Of a DNA stretch of 41,646 bases, positions 19,557-30,828 are shown in pieces (position 1 is the first letter of the stretch; each line of letters begins with the position of its first letter). Both the position numbers and the translations under genes were made by a program. Origin of the DNA: Psychrobacter sp. JCM 18901 (lineage in GTDB: Bacteria > Pseudomonadota > Gammaproteobacteria > Pseudomonadales > Moraxellaceae); the NCBI RefSeq assembly GCF_000586435.1, contig NZ_BAWH01000025.1:1-41646 (forward strand), in the 5' to 3' direction. Under the pieces are notes generated by a model that was given only the letters and a program-made list of their open reading frames with translations, made no database searches and had not been told where the DNA came from.

Positions 19557-19888
19557 GGTCATTTCCTTATTGTTGTTTTAATCATAATAGTTATTTTAAT
19601 CAGGTTTATTGGCAGTACAGAGCGAGAGCTATCAGCCAAATCTAGTTTTACTGTGCATAAGCTTGCATTCAATCTAGCATGAACTTATAAGTGTCATCAA
19701 TATACAATAACATATATTAAACTTGTTATTTACATAAGACTAAACGTAGAGAATTTTAGGTTAAAGAGGTGAAGTGATCATTATTTCCACTATTTAGTTA
19801 ATTGCTTTTACTTGTTGATATATATAGTTTAATCACATAGATGTATCTCTTTAGAATAAAAATATCTGTAAAACATTGAATTATTTTA

Positions 19889-19912
19889 ATATGTCTGTAT
19901 TATTGGACATAT
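19889..19912. promoter_or_regulatory. Candidate ArsR operator overlapping the arsR start
   Basis: ATATGTC and GACATAT are perfect 7-bp arms 10 bases apart; the right arm runs into the arsR ATG at 19911. The rest of the gap 19563-19910 is very AT-rich with no other feature recognised. Confidence 0.5.
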
Positions 19913-20273
19913 GGAAATAACTAATGCTATCGCAAGCTTTGCTGCGCTCTCTCAAGATACTCGTTTAAAGGCTTTTAAGCTGCTAGTCAGCCACGAGCCT
20001 GAAGGCCTACCTGCGGGCGAAATAGCCCGTCAGCTCTCTGTTCCTCATAACACAATGTCAGCCCACTTATCGGTGCTAGCACGGGCAGGATGGGTGGTCT
20101 CACAGCGTCATAGCCGACAGATTATCTATCGTGCTTCGCTATCACATATGGATAACGTCATTCAGTTCCTGTTGCAAGATTGCTGTGCGGGACATCCAGA
20201 ATTGTGTGCGTCACTCATGGATAGCCTGAGTAGCTGCAGCGTAAATGAGTCTGCTGAGCAAAGTAACGATTAA
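19911..20273 (+). CDS. arsR: ArsR-family arsenic-responsive repressor
   Basis: 120 aa winged-helix repressor. HTH segment PAGEIARQLSVPHNTMSAHLSVLARAGWV (about residues 34-62 in full) and wing SQRHSRQIIYRAS. It lacks the ELCVCDL-type site in the recognition helix; instead there are C-terminal cysteines, DCCAGHPELC (about residues 94-103), resembling the C-terminal As(III) site described for the Acidithiobacillus-type ArsR. First gene of the ars operon; a palindrome covers its start codon, which suggests autorepression. Confidence 0.92.
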   Translation: MEITNAIASFAALSQDTRLKAFKLLVSHEPEGLPAGEIARQLSVPHNTMSAHLSVLARAGWVVSQRHSRQIIYRASLSHMDNVIQFLLQDCCAGHPELCASLMDSLSSCSVNESAEQSND

Positions 20274-20317
20274 ACCAATTATCATTTCAATAAATACATA
20301 AAATAGGTGTAAAAACT

Positions 20318-20725
20318 ATGAAGCCATTAATCTTTCATAATCCTAAATGCGGAACCTCTCGTAATACGCTTGCCATTATTAAAGCGTCAGGTGAAGAGCC
20401 AGAAGTGGTGGAATATCTGAAAAATACACCAACCCGCGACCGTTTAGTTGAGCTATTGGCACAAATGCAGATTTCGCCTAGAGAGCTATTAAGAAGCAAA
20501 GAAGCTATCAATGATGAGCTTGGTCTAGATAATCCTGAGTTGTCTGACGATCAAATTATCGATGCTATGATTGCGCATCCTATTTTAATCAACCGTCCTA
20601 TCGTGGTGACTGATAAAGGCGCTGCTCTATGCCGCCCGTCAGAGCGTGTGTTTGAATTGCTAGCCAATCCAGTAAATAGCTTCACAAAAGAAGACGGCGA
20701 GGTTGTTACTCATGACAAACACTGA
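20318..20725 (+). CDS. arsC: Arsenate reductase, glutaredoxin-dependent type
   Basis: Reduces As(V) to As(III) for export. The catalytic cysteine is in [13 protein letters not shown] (about residue 11) and the anion-binding arginines in [18 protein letters not shown] and CRPSERV, as in E. coli plasmid ArsC. 135 aa, intact. AGGTG lies eight bases ahead; its 3' end overlaps arsH by 14 bases. Confidence 0.95.
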   Translation: MKPLIFHNPKCGTSRNTLAIIKASGEEPEVVEYLKNTPTRDRLVELLAQMQISPRELLRSKEAINDELGLDNPELSDDQIIDAMIAHPILINRPIVVTDKGAALCRPSERVFELLANPVNSFTKEDGEVVTHDKH

Positions 20726-21484
20726 GGTTGACCAAGCATTGGCAGTTGATCCTACTGTTTCGCCAGAATTTAGCTTAGACGACTTACCCAATATTGATAT
20801 AGATAATCTTCAGCCTATCGATATTGAGTCTTTGGTTGCGCCAAATGACTCACGTCATCCGCCAAGAATACTAGTGCTATACGGTTCTGTCCGTGCGCGC
20901 TCATTTTCTAGATTGGCCGCTGAAGAGTCTAGCCGATTGCTACGTTGGTATGGTTGTGAAGTAAAAATGTTTGATCCATCCGGCCTACCATTGCCTGACG
21001 ATGTAGACTCAGACCATCCTAAAGTGCAAGAATTGCGGGAGTTGGCGCAGTGGTCAGAAGGCATGCTGTGGTGAGTCCAGAGCGTCACGGTAGTATTACC
21101 AGTATTATGAAAGCGCAAATCGATTGGATACCGCTGTCCCTAGGTGGCGTGCGTCCAACTCAAGGTAAAACCCTAGCACTGATGCAAGTCAGCGGCGGTA
21201 GTCAGAGCTTCAATACAGTCAATCAGATGCGTATTCTCGGGCGCTGGATGCGGATGATTACTATCCCCAACCAATCCTCGATACCCAAAGCGTTTTTGGA
21301 GTTCAACGACGACAATCGCATGGATATGTCTCCGTTATATCTGCGTCTTGTCGATGTCTGTGAGGAGCTAGTGAAGTTTACTTGGCTCACACGCGGACGT
21401 TCAGATTATCTCACTGATCGTTATTCAGAACGCGTTGAGAGTGCTGAAGAACTATCGAGCCGCGTCAATCAAAAATCGATCTAA
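20712..21484 (+). CDS. arsH: ArsH, NADPH-dependent FMN reductase of arsenic resistance (one frameshift)
   Basis: Flavodoxin-fold enzyme; ArsH proteins reduce flavin/quinones and oxidise trivalent organoarsenicals. FMN phosphate loop [13 protein letters not shown], flavin-site region [19 protein letters not shown] and the dimer-forming [20 protein letters not shown] are present. One base is missing near 21073: unrepaired it ends EGMLW, repaired it reads through WCSPERHG, total 257 aa. The ATG at 20712 inside the end of arsC is chosen over a TTG at 20703. Confidence 0.93.
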
Positions 21485-21551
21485 CCTCCTAATCGATCTA
21501 ATTTCCTATATTAAATCGGCTGAATAAAATCAGCTTAAGTAAGGTCGTACA

Positions 21552-22869
21552 ATGCTTGCATTTGCTATTTTTGTGGTCACTTTAGTCTTAGTTATTTGGC
21601 AACCTAAAGGATTGGGCATCGGCTGGAGCGCCATGGGTGGTGCTTTAGTCGCGTTAGCGCTTGGCGTCGTGCAGTTATCAGATGTGGGTATCGTCTGGGA
21701 TATTGTCTGGGATGCGACCTTTACTTTTGTGGCGCTGATTATCATCTCGCTTATCTTAGATCGGGCAGGGTTTTTTTGGCTGGGCCGCATTGCACGTGGC
21801 ACGTCTTGGCAATGGGCAAGGGCGCTTGTTGTTTCCGATGATTGTCATATTGGGCGCCTTTATTTCTGCCTTTTTTTGCCAATGATGGTGCTGCGCTATT
21901 ACTAACCCCGATTGTCATTGCTATCTTGCTACGTCTGAAATTTTCGCCACCATCAGCTTTAGCATTTATCATAGCGACTGGTTTTATCGCTGATACGGCA
22001 AGCTTGCCATTGGTCACCTCAAATTTAGTCAACATTGTCAGTGCCAATTATTTCGATATTGGCTTTGGTCGTTATGCGGCGGTAATGGTACCGGTCAATA
22101 TAGTGTCTGTATTAGCGACGCTACTGGTATTGTGGATTGTCTATGCACGTCATATTCCAAAAACCTACTCAACTAGCGAGCTAAGCGCTCCAGAATCTGC
22201 CATTACCGATCCATTAGTATTCCGAGCTGCTTTTCCACTATTAGGCTTGCTACTGGTCGCCTACTTTGCAACAGAGCCGTTGGGGCTGCCTATTTCACTG
22301 GTTACAGGTATCGCTGCTGTTGCACTAATGGCAATCGCTGGTCGCATATGGCAAGGCGGGCGTGGTGCGGTGGTCTCTGTGAGCGATGTAGTACGCAAGG
22401 CGCTTGGCAAATCGTACTATTCTCAATCGGTATGTACTTGGTGGTATATGGTTTGGGTAATGCAGGACTTACTGCCTATGGGGCGCAAGTACTCAACTGG
22501 TTGGGACAACAAGGTGCCGTCATTGCTACGGTTGGAACTGGGTTCTTATCCGCCATAGTCGCGTCTGTTATGAATAATATGCCAGCCACCTTAGTCGGTG
22601 CGCTTGCGATTGATCAAGCACAAGTACCTGCTGCAACGCGAGAGCTAATGATTTATGCCAATGTCATTGGTAATGATTTGGGCCCTAAGTTTACGCCGAT
22701 TGGTAGTCTGGCTACTTTACTATGGTTACATGTGTTGGCAGAGAAGGACTACAAAATCAGCTGGGGGCAGTACATAAAGATTGGTCTACTGATCACGCCG
22801 CCTGTGTTGTTAGTGACACTGTTAGCATTGGTATTTTGGTTGCCAATGCTAACAATGTTGCCAAGCTAA
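21552..22869 (+). CDS. arsB: ArsB arsenite efflux permease (three frameshifts)
   Basis: Inner-membrane As(III)/proton antiporter with about 12 helices. Typical blocks: [68 protein letters not shown] and [20 protein letters not shown]. Breaks: T7 runs at 21772-21778 and 21871-21877 each carry one T too many (between them the true frame reads [19 protein letters not shown]), and one C is missing near 22403 (restores RKAPWQIV). Repaired length is 438 aa, matching E. coli ArsB at about 429. AAGG lies 10 bases ahead. Last gene of arsRCHB. Confidence 0.94.
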
Positions 22870-22908
22870 ACTAGACAATAGAAAACTTGCTATAGTAATA
22901 TTCTATCG

Positions 22909-22942
22909 TGACAATGATATTCATTTTTAAATATCATTGTCA
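22909..22942. terminator. Perfect 13-bp hairpin after the ars operon
   Basis: TGACAATGATATT and AATATCATTGTCA pair without mismatch around an eight-base loop. No T tract follows, so termination is less certain than the structure itself. Confidence 0.55.
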
Positions 22943-23008
22943 TAATCAAGTATGAGATAAAGTAGTGATTAGCGCTTATCAAAATGGCAAAATAGATAAC
23001 CAATATTA

Positions 23009-23275
23009 GGGTCTGTTGAACATTCAAATATTAGGACTGCTGATCGCTAAAATCGCATCAAACTAGGCGTAAACCGACGATAATATCGAGACCTTAACTA
23101 GGCTTGCAACAACGTTTGAGGTGATTTTAGCATCAGCCTTTCAGGACAGGGCTATTTTTTTGCCAATACATGGCGAAATTGTCTAACCTAGAACGACTAG
23201 GCGTCAAAAATTTCACTGCGTATTGTCTAAAAAAATAGTCACTGCCAGTACCACATTTGAATGTTCAACAGAACC
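23009..23275. mobile_element. MITE-like non-autonomous element, 267 bp
   Basis: 21-bp terminal inverted repeats (left begins GGGTCTGTTGAACATTCAAA, right end complementary with one mismatch at the third base) flanked by TA on both sides (23007-23008, 23276-23277), which fits a TA target duplication. It contains no gene. Inside are a second inverted pair (GCTAAAATCGCATCAAAC / GTTTGAGGTGATTTTAGC) and a direct repeat ACTAGGCGT near both ends. It was probably moved by an IS630/Tc1-type transposase not present here. Confidence 0.8.
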
Positions 23276-23289
23276 TAAATGATACGCAT

Positions 23290-23320
23290 AAAAAAACCTC
23301 ATCAAATTGATGAGGGTTTT
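23290..23320 (-). terminator. Terminator of tRNA-Asn
   Basis: CCTCATCAA / TTGATGAGG hairpin; on the minus strand it is followed by a T run, so it ends the tRNA-Asn transcript. Confidence 0.75.
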
Positions 23321-23373
23321 GGCAAATGCCATAATTGAATCAAAGTTGACTCAAGAAATTTACTACTAAAATG

Positions 23374-23449
23374 TGGCTCTCCAACCTGGGCTCGAACCAG
23401 GGACACACGGATTAACAGTCCGTTGCTCTACCAACTGAGCTATTGGAGA
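23374..23449 (-). tRNA. tRNA-Asn (anticodon GUU)
   Basis: 76 bases including encoded CCA, read on the minus strand: acceptor TCTCCAA/TTGGAGA, D-arm AGCTCAGTTGGTAGAGC, anticodon loop CTGTTAA with GTT, T-loop GTTCGAGCC. Confidence 0.97.
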
Positions 23450-23633
23450 ATAGGCTGTAAGTGTTTAATCGCTTACAACGAGCCTTAGAAGTCTCTAACG
23501 AGTTCTTGCTAAGTGGGGCGTATTCTAGCAAAGTTAAAAAATACGTCAAGCCTTTTTTTTGCATAATTAGTAAAAATTGTCATTTTAATGATGAGATAGC
23601 GTGTTTTTCCTAATTATGTCTAAGACTCTCGCA

Positions 23634-23670
23634 AAAAAGACGCCCTATAGAGTGTATAGGGCGTCTTTTT
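23634..23670 (-). terminator. Terminator of aspC
   Basis: Perfect stem GACGCCCTATA / TATAGGGCGTC with A and T runs on the two sides; it closes the minus-strand aminotransferase. Confidence 0.85.
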
Positions 23671-23705
23671 AATGAACAGCGGTAAGACTCGTTGCTATTT
23701 ACGAT

Positions 23706-24924
<1,219 letters not shown>

Positions 24925-25094
24925 TTATATGAGGGTGGGGTTGGTGAAAATCTGATATTAATTATATAACGTTTTCATTGCTATCAGGACAAGATGTCAG
25001 ACAGTTTAAGAAAAGATAGCGTCATCTTACCGTAATACGGCGGTCATTCGACTATAGATGATGGTGATGATGCTTCGGCAAACGACGCGATTGC

Positions 25095-25118
25095 TAGTTT
25101 TTGCATTAGTTTTTGCAT
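25095..25118. repeat. Exact 12-bp tandem duplication
   Basis: TAGTTTTTGCAT occurs twice in a row. It lies in the 565-base gap 24910-25474 between divergent genes, where I see no gene and no convincing promoter. Confidence 0.6.
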
Positions 25119-25474
25119 TGTAGCATGCTGATATTGAGCTGTCTTACGACGCTAGTAACAGAATATTGTGTCGTTGCTTGTGATAGCAGGGTATTTGTGA
25201 AAATGACAAATAACACGCTGAGATTAAGCTTAAGCCTAGACGATTGCGAAGACACAACAATAAACCTGTAGCCGACCACTATAATTATTTAGATTTGTTA
25301 AATAAAATGGCCTATAGCTTAATGAAATGCGACCAATGATATTTGTGAAAAATAACAATAATAGCTAGCTGTTATCAAAGGTCTAAATTTTTATTAAGCA
25401 ATCAGTTCAAGAGCATTAATTCCATATTATGAAAATACTTAAAAAGATAAGAAGACTCAAAAAGGATATTTACG

Positions 25475-26227
25475 ATGACAGATTCTACTGAAAAATTACA
25501 TATTCTCATTACTGGGGCGACGTCGGGCATTGGTAAGCAGTTGGCAAAAGACTATCTGCTAGCAGATCATCATGTATATGCAGTCGGCCGTGACGACGAA
25601 GCGTTGGCTGAGCTTAAGACGTTAGGCGCAAAAACGATTGATTTAGACTTAATGGATCGAGAAAAGGTCATCGAAGCTTTTGAAAAAATCGACAATGTCG
25701 ATCTAGCAATTTGCGGTGCTGGCATGTGCGAGTACTTAGATATGCCGAACTTTGATAGCAGTGTGTTTATGAAAGTGATGTCAGTAAACATGGGTACCTT
25801 ATCGCATGCGATCGAAGGAGTGCTGCCAAAGCTAATCGCTTCAAAAGGTCGCTTGGTCGGTATCGGTTCAGCGTCTGCTTATGTGCCTTTTGCGCGCGCT
25901 GAGGCCTATGGTAGTTCAAAAGCTGCTATCCATTATCTGATGAAGACCTTACAGATTAGCCTTGCTCCGCATGATGTGTCAGTTAGCTTAGTCGTACCTG
26001 GTTTTGTTGAGACACCGATGACCAAACAGAATGACTTTCCGATGCCATTTATCCAGACGCCAGCGCAGGCCAGTAAAGCCATACGCGACGGTATCGAAAG
26101 TGGGCATGAGGTGATTGAATTTCCAAAGAAATTGACTATGCCTTTAAAAGCATTGGGCACGTTGCCTGATTTGGTCTGGCAGCAAGTTAGTGAAAAACTT
26201 AATAAAAAAATAATCTACTATCAATAG
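25475..26227 (+). CDS. Short-chain dehydrogenase/reductase
   Basis: 250 aa classical SDR, intact. NAD(P)-binding ITGATSGIG (residues 11-19), VGRD after the second strand, the variant CGAG in place of NNAG, catalytic serine in IGSAS and YGSSK as the YxxxK pair. The substrate is not evident. AAGGA lies ahead of the start. It begins a four-gene block with a flavoprotein, a DUF1365 protein and a CFA-synthase-like methyltransferase, so a role in lipid modification is inferred from context. Confidence 0.9.
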   Translation: MTDSTEKLHILITGATSGIGKQLAKDYLLADHHVYAVGRDDEALAELKTLGAKTIDLDLMDREKVIEAFEKIDNVDLAICGAGMCEYLDMPNFDSSVFMKVMSVNMGTLSHAIEGVLPKLIASKGRLVGIGSASAYVPFARAEAYGSSKAAIHYLMKTLQISLAPHDVSVSLVVPGFVETPMTKQNDFPMPFIQTPAQASKAIRDGIESGHEVIEFPKKLTMPLKALGTLPDLVWQQVSEKLNKKIIYYQ

Positions 26228-26275
26228 AACTCTTAGCCATCATATCGACAGAAAAATATAGAAGGGAATGCTTTT

Positions 26276-28014
26276 ATGCCGTTTACTCGTTTCAAGCGTG
26301 CAAGTAACCAAAAGATTGCTACTAATGCTGCAACAGACTCTGACCATCAGACTGCCCAAAAACGTATCGCTATCATCGGCTCAGGTGTATCAGGACTGAC
26401 ATGCGCCCATTATCTAGGCACGCAACATGATGTGACGGTATTTGAAGCCAATGATTATATCGGCGGGCATGTAAACACGATTAATGTGGCTTTACAAGAC
26501 GGTAAAAAAAGCAAAGAGTAGTAATGTAGAGAGTAGTGCGATAGATACAGGGTTTATTGTTTTCAATGAGCGCACATACCCGAACTTCTTTCGTTTGCTG
26601 CATGAGTTGCAGGTGCCATTTCAGGCAACGGACATGAGTTTTTCTGTCAAAAATACTGCACGTCATTTTGAATACAATGGTCATACGCTTAATACTTTAT
26701 TATCACAGCGTAAAAATGTACTCAATCCAAAATTCTGGCAGTTTATCAAAGATATCTTGCAGTTTAATAAGCATATCAAACAGCTACGCCAAGATTATGA
26801 TAGCGCACGCTCTCAAGGGCAAGATATCAGTAGCTTTGCAGAGCAAACGCTTGGCGGTTATTTGACGCAAAAGAAATACGGTCAGCTGTTTACCGATAAC
26901 TATCTATTGCCAATGGTCTCGGCTATATGGTCAACCAGTCTAGATGAAGTACAAGATTTCCCACTGGTATTTTTTTGCACAATTCTTTGACAACCACGGG
27001 TTGCTAGACGTGGTCAATCGTCCGCAGTGGTTTACGATAAAAGGCGGTTCAAAACAGTATGTCAATAAACTGATTCCACGCTTTATCAAAGCGGGTGGCA
27101 AGATACGAGTCAATAGCCCAGTACAATCTGTGGTTCGTGATGGTGAGCAAGTAACTTTGACAGTACAGAATGCTTTGACAGTGCAGGATAAAGGTAACGC
27201 TGACAACCGTAGCGAAAAAATTGTATTCGATGAGGTTATATTTGCTTGTCATGCAGATACTGCGCTAAAGATTTTAAAGGATGCAAGCACCGATGAATCT
27301 GAAGTATTAGGTCATTTTCGCTTTACCAAAAACACGGCTGTATTGCACACCGATACCAGTGTTTTACCTAAGAAACCACTTGCATGGGCAAGCTGGAATT
27401 ACTTAATAGATGAAACAAACTCAGGCAATACTAAGGATGAGCAAGCGTCTGGAAACGCACAAGTACCTGCAAAGCCAGTGCTGACTTATCATATGAATAT
27501 CCTGCAACGCTTGACCAAAAAACACAATTATTTGGTCACCCTAAATCCAGCTGTAGACAACAAAAGCGTCGATGATAAGCAGATAATTAAGAGCATTGAT
27601 TACAGTCATCCAGTATTCGATCTTGCGATGATTGAGGCACAGACTAAATGGTCGAGTATCTCTGGTAACGGTTCGCACACGCATTTCTGCGGAGCCTATT
27701 GGTTTAATGGCTTTCATGAAGATGGCGTACGCAGTGGATTACGCGTCTGTCAGGCGCTTGGGCTTGATATTGATATAAAAGACGAGGTTGATCCAGCTCA
27801 TTTACCTGACGCTGATAGCGCGCATACGCCTTTCCGTTATAAAGACTTACCTATAAAAGCGGATACCAAATTACGTAGACTGAACAAGCGTGAAGTAACC
27901 ACAGCGACAACCAATCAGGAGCTGGTCGAGTATGCTAATCGTTTGCAGAGTTCAACTGCTGATACGAGCCAATATAAGAAGCGTGGCTTATTCGGTCGCC
28001 GTAAAACCAAATGA
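26276..28014 (+). CDS. FAD/NAD(P)-binding amine-oxidase-like flavoprotein (two frameshifts)
   Basis: Belongs to the COG2907-like flavoproteins found beside CFA-synthase genes. The FAD Rossmann motif IAIIGSGVSGLTCAHYLG (about residues 32-49) is followed by FEANDYIGGHVNT, DTGFIVFNERTYPNFFRLL and the C-terminal FCGAYWFNGFHEDGVRSG, which closes the FAD site. A basic tail ends the protein. Breaks: A7 at 26504-26510 should be six (restores DGKKAKSSN) and T7 at 26970-26976 should be six (restores FPLVFFAQFFDNHG). Repaired length is 578 aa. Related proteins are proposed to desaturate or oxidise acyl chains; here that is inference from family and neighbours. Confidence 0.9.
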
Positions 28015-28098
28015 TATGACGATTAATGCCGTTATGTATTCTAAGTGTTTTGAAAGATTCGCTATATAAAAAGTACGCCGTTACCCAAGAGACTATTT

Positions 28099-29160
28099 AT
28101 GACCACGTCCGCTCAAGATACCAATGCTATGCCAAGTCATGAGTATTCTTATGATACCACTGCATTGCCGCATCAGCTGTTTGAGGGTACGACATGGCAC
28201 AGTCGGCTGCTACCTAGTGTGAATAAATTCGTCTACCCTTATCGCTATTGGGGCATCAATATTAGCGCACTAGCGGCAGGACAGGAACTTCCTGAAATTA
28301 GTACAGCAGCATTTGATGAGAGTAAGTTTTTAGAAAAATTACCATTACGTACAGTGTTACCAAAAAAGCTACTAGCAAAAGGTCTACCTCTATTTTCAGC
28401 AAAGAAAAAGGCGCTACAACGTTTCTGTGCTGATGACTATTTACAGCATATTGAGCTACAGCATACTGACCTACAGAGTACCAATAGCCTAAGTAATAAT
28501 GAAAGCCTAAATGACAATGAAAACATAAGTAACAATAAAAATATTGATAGCAATTTGCGGTCTAATCAAGCATTGAAGCAGCGTCTAAGCCGAGCATTCG
28601 AGAAATATGCGGGGAGCGCACCTGAAGGCGATATGTTGGGACTGCTTATCTGCCGTAATGCGGGCATGTACTTTAGCCCAGTTAATTTTTACTTAGGGTT
28701 TGATGCGCAGCAAACGCCAACTCATCTATTGGCTGAAGTGTCTAATACGCCATGGGACAAGCGCCATTACTACGGGTTTTTGTTAGAAGGAGAGGATACT
28801 GATTTTTGTCATGACAAGGACTTTCACGTATCACCTTTTAACCCTATCGATCAGCTGTACCGCTGGCAAGTTACGGTAAAACGTACAAAGACAGACGAGC
28901 AATCTAATACTGGATTACAAGTGCGTATCGCTATCAATATCAGTGATGAGCGCGGTGAAGTGCTAAAAACTGGTATAAAGATATCAGGGGTGCCAATGAC
29001 AGAAGATGCCGTTCGTCATAGCTTGCGAAAAAACCCTCTGATGAATATGACATCATTAACCCGTATTTATTGGCATGCGTTCAAGCTCTATGCGATTAAA
29101 AAGGTGCCGTATATCAACTACGATGAAAAATTGGCCGACAGTCAACAGAAAAGCAGCTAG
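28099..29160 (+). CDS. DUF1365 family protein
   Basis: 353 aa, intact. Family marks: WHSRLLPSVNKFVYPYRYW near the N terminus, SPVNFYLGFD, LAEVSNTPWDKRHYYGF and DFHVSPFNPID. Between about residues 128 and 158 there is an Asn/Ser/Asp-rich low-complexity insert with repeated NNES/NDNEN/SNNKN units, absent from the conserved core. DUF1365 genes regularly sit between the amine-oxidase-like flavoprotein and the CFA-like methyltransferase, as here; the biochemical function is not known to me. Confidence 0.92.
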   Translation: MTTSAQDTNAMPSHEYSYDTTALPHQLFEGTTWHSRLLPSVNKFVYPYRYWGINISALAAGQELPEISTAAFDESKFLEKLPLRTVLPKKLLAKGLPLFSAKKKALQRFCADDYLQHIELQHTDLQSTNSLSNNESLNDNENISNNKNIDSNLRSNQALKQRLSRAFEKYAGSAPEGDMLGLLICRNAGMYFSPVNFYLGFDAQQTPTHLLAEVSNTPWDKRHYYGFLLEGEDTDFCHDKDFHVSPFNPIDQLYRWQVTVKRTKTDEQSNTGLQVRIAINISDERGEVLKTGIKISGVPMTEDAVRHSLRKNPLMNMTSLTRIYWHAFKLYAIKKVPYINYDEKLADSQQKSS

Positions 29161-29275
29161 CAGTATCGAACGCAAAAGATGTCTTATATTTACAGCAATC
29201 TTAAATATCAACAATCTAAAAATCTCGTTAATGTACTACTAAAAAATAAAGCATTTAAATAAGGATAAATACACG

Positions 29276-30727
29276 ATGCCAGCACGACCGACCGATCGAG
29301 CACCAGTCACAAAACTAGAAAAATTAACTGCTCGTGTGAGCAAAGTGGTTAATGAAAGTGCTGTACTACAGCCAGTCAGCAATAGTGTGAATCACTTAGC
29401 GAGAAAGCTTATCTTTCGTGCGTTGCAGCACGTTCAGTTTGGTAGCCTCACGCTGATTGAAACATTTGATGAGCAGGAACCTAAGACAAGTAGCTTTGGC
29501 AAAGTAGCTACTAATGATGCTAGTAGCTCGGCGGTTGGTCGCCATTCGCTACATGTGACGTTACAGATTCATGATCCTGCTGTTTATCGTCAGCTATTAC
29601 TTGGTGGCTCTATCGCGCTAGCAGACAGCTATATCGATGGTGAATGGGATACGGATGATCTAACAGGTTTGATTCGGTTGGCAGCTCGTAACTTGGCTGT
29701 ATTGAATAAACTAGAGAATCGTTTTGCTGGTATTAGTAAAGCATTTGAAAAAGCGAAGCATCAGCTACGTAGTAATGACAAATCTGGCTCCAAATCCAAT
29801 ATCCTAGCGCATTATGATTTGGGCAACGATATGTATGAGCGGTTTTTGGACGATACGATGATGTACTCATCAGCAGTCTATCCTACGCCTGACGTGACGC
29901 TTAGCGATGCGCAACAGCACAAACTGTCGCTCATATGCCAACGTTTGCAGCTCAGTGCGGATGATAATGTGATCGAAATTGGTACAGGGTGGGGCGGTTT
30001 TGCTATCTTTGCGGCCAAACACTACGGCTGCCATGTGACCACCACGACTATCTCTGATGCGCAATATGACGAGGCGCAACGAAGAGTCGAGGCAGCAGGA
30101 TTGTCTGACAAAATCACACTGCTCAAACAAGATTACCGCGAGCTGACAGGTCAATATGACAAGTTAGTCAGTATCGAGATGATTGAAGCGGTGGGGCATG
30201 AGTATCTACCGACTTTCTTTGCCAAGTGTAATAGCTTGCTCAAGCCGACAGGTCTTATGGTATTGCAGGCCATCACCTTTAATGATCAAAATTATCAAGA
30301 CTATATCGACTCGGTTGATTTTATCCAAACGCATATTTTCCCAGGTGGTTGTCTGCTCTCAAACCAAGAGCTGACGACCCAATTTACTGAGCAGACCGAT
30401 ATGGTCGTCAAACAATTGCATGATTATGGTTTTGATTATGCGTACACGCTGCGTGACTGGCGTGCTGCATTTATGGCCCAGCGTGCAGAGATTCAAGCGC
30501 TTGGCTATGACGATGCTTTTATCCGCCTATGGCAGTTTTACTTTTGCTATTGCGAAGGTGGGTTTTTGGAGCGCACGATAGGTGTGGTACAAGTTACTGC
30601 GGTGAAGCCTAACAATATCGATACGCTACATTTTTCTGATTTGCCATCTGCCGTCTTAAATCATAAAACGGTTTTGAACGATGAGACATTTAGTGAAGAA
30701 GATAGAACAGACACCGCATCAGTATAA
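29276..30727 (+). CDS. Cyclopropane-fatty-acyl-phospholipid synthase-family methyltransferase
   Basis: SAM-dependent methyltransferase that modifies the double bond of membrane phospholipid acyl chains. The N-terminal lipid-binding part has LGGSIALADSYIDGEWD; the catalytic part has AHYDLGNDMYERFLDDTMMYSSA, SAM motif VIEIGTGWGGFAIFAA, SIEMIEAVGHEYL and the C-terminal FYFCYCEGGFLERTIG. These are the standard CFA blocks, including the bicarbonate-site region. 483 aa, intact, with AAGGATAAAT ahead of the start. It could make cyclopropane or a methylated intermediate; the flavoprotein partner argues for the latter being possible. Confidence 0.93.
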   Translation: MPARPTDRAPVTKLEKLTARVSKVVNESAVLQPVSNSVNHLARKLIFRALQHVQFGSLTLIETFDEQEPKTSSFGKVATNDASSSAVGRHSLHVTLQIHDPAVYRQLLLGGSIALADSYIDGEWDTDDLTGLIRLAARNLAVLNKLENRFAGISKAFEKAKHQLRSNDKSGSKSNILAHYDLGNDMYERFLDDTMMYSSAVYPTPDVTLSDAQQHKLSLICQRLQLSADDNVIEIGTGWGGFAIFAAKHYGCHVTTTTISDAQYDEAQRRVEAAGLSDKITLLKQDYRELTGQYDKLVSIEMIEAVGHEYLPTFFAKCNSLLKPTGLMVLQAITFNDQNYQDYIDSVDFIQTHIFPGGCLLSNQELTTQFTEQTDMVVKQLHDYGFDYAYTLRDWRAAFMAQRAEIQALGYDDAFIRLWQFYFCYCEGGFLERTIGVVQVTAVKPNNIDTLHFSDLPSAVLNHKTVLNDETFSEEDRTDTASV

Positions 30728-30766
30728 GTCTAATCATATAGATATGGTTTGCTTATGACATTAATA

Positions 30767-30800
30767 GGGTCTCATACTGCACAAACAGTTTGGGACCCAT
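30767..30800. terminator. Weak hairpin between the lipid cluster and the MFS gene
   Basis: GGGTCTCA and TGGGACCC pair with one mismatch; there is no T tract. It lies between two convergent genes. Confidence 0.3.
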
Positions 30801-30828
30801 GTGTTGAGAGGTTGTACATCGAAAGGTT

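Noticed and set aside
23009..23275. Degenerate insertion sequence with transposase remnant
   Set aside because: No frame within the element shows transposase similarity, and it is too short; a non-autonomous MITE fits better.
30767..30800. Second MITE end, because of the GGGTCT sequence shared with the element at 23009
   Set aside because: The match is only about six bases and no matching far end or target duplication is found.
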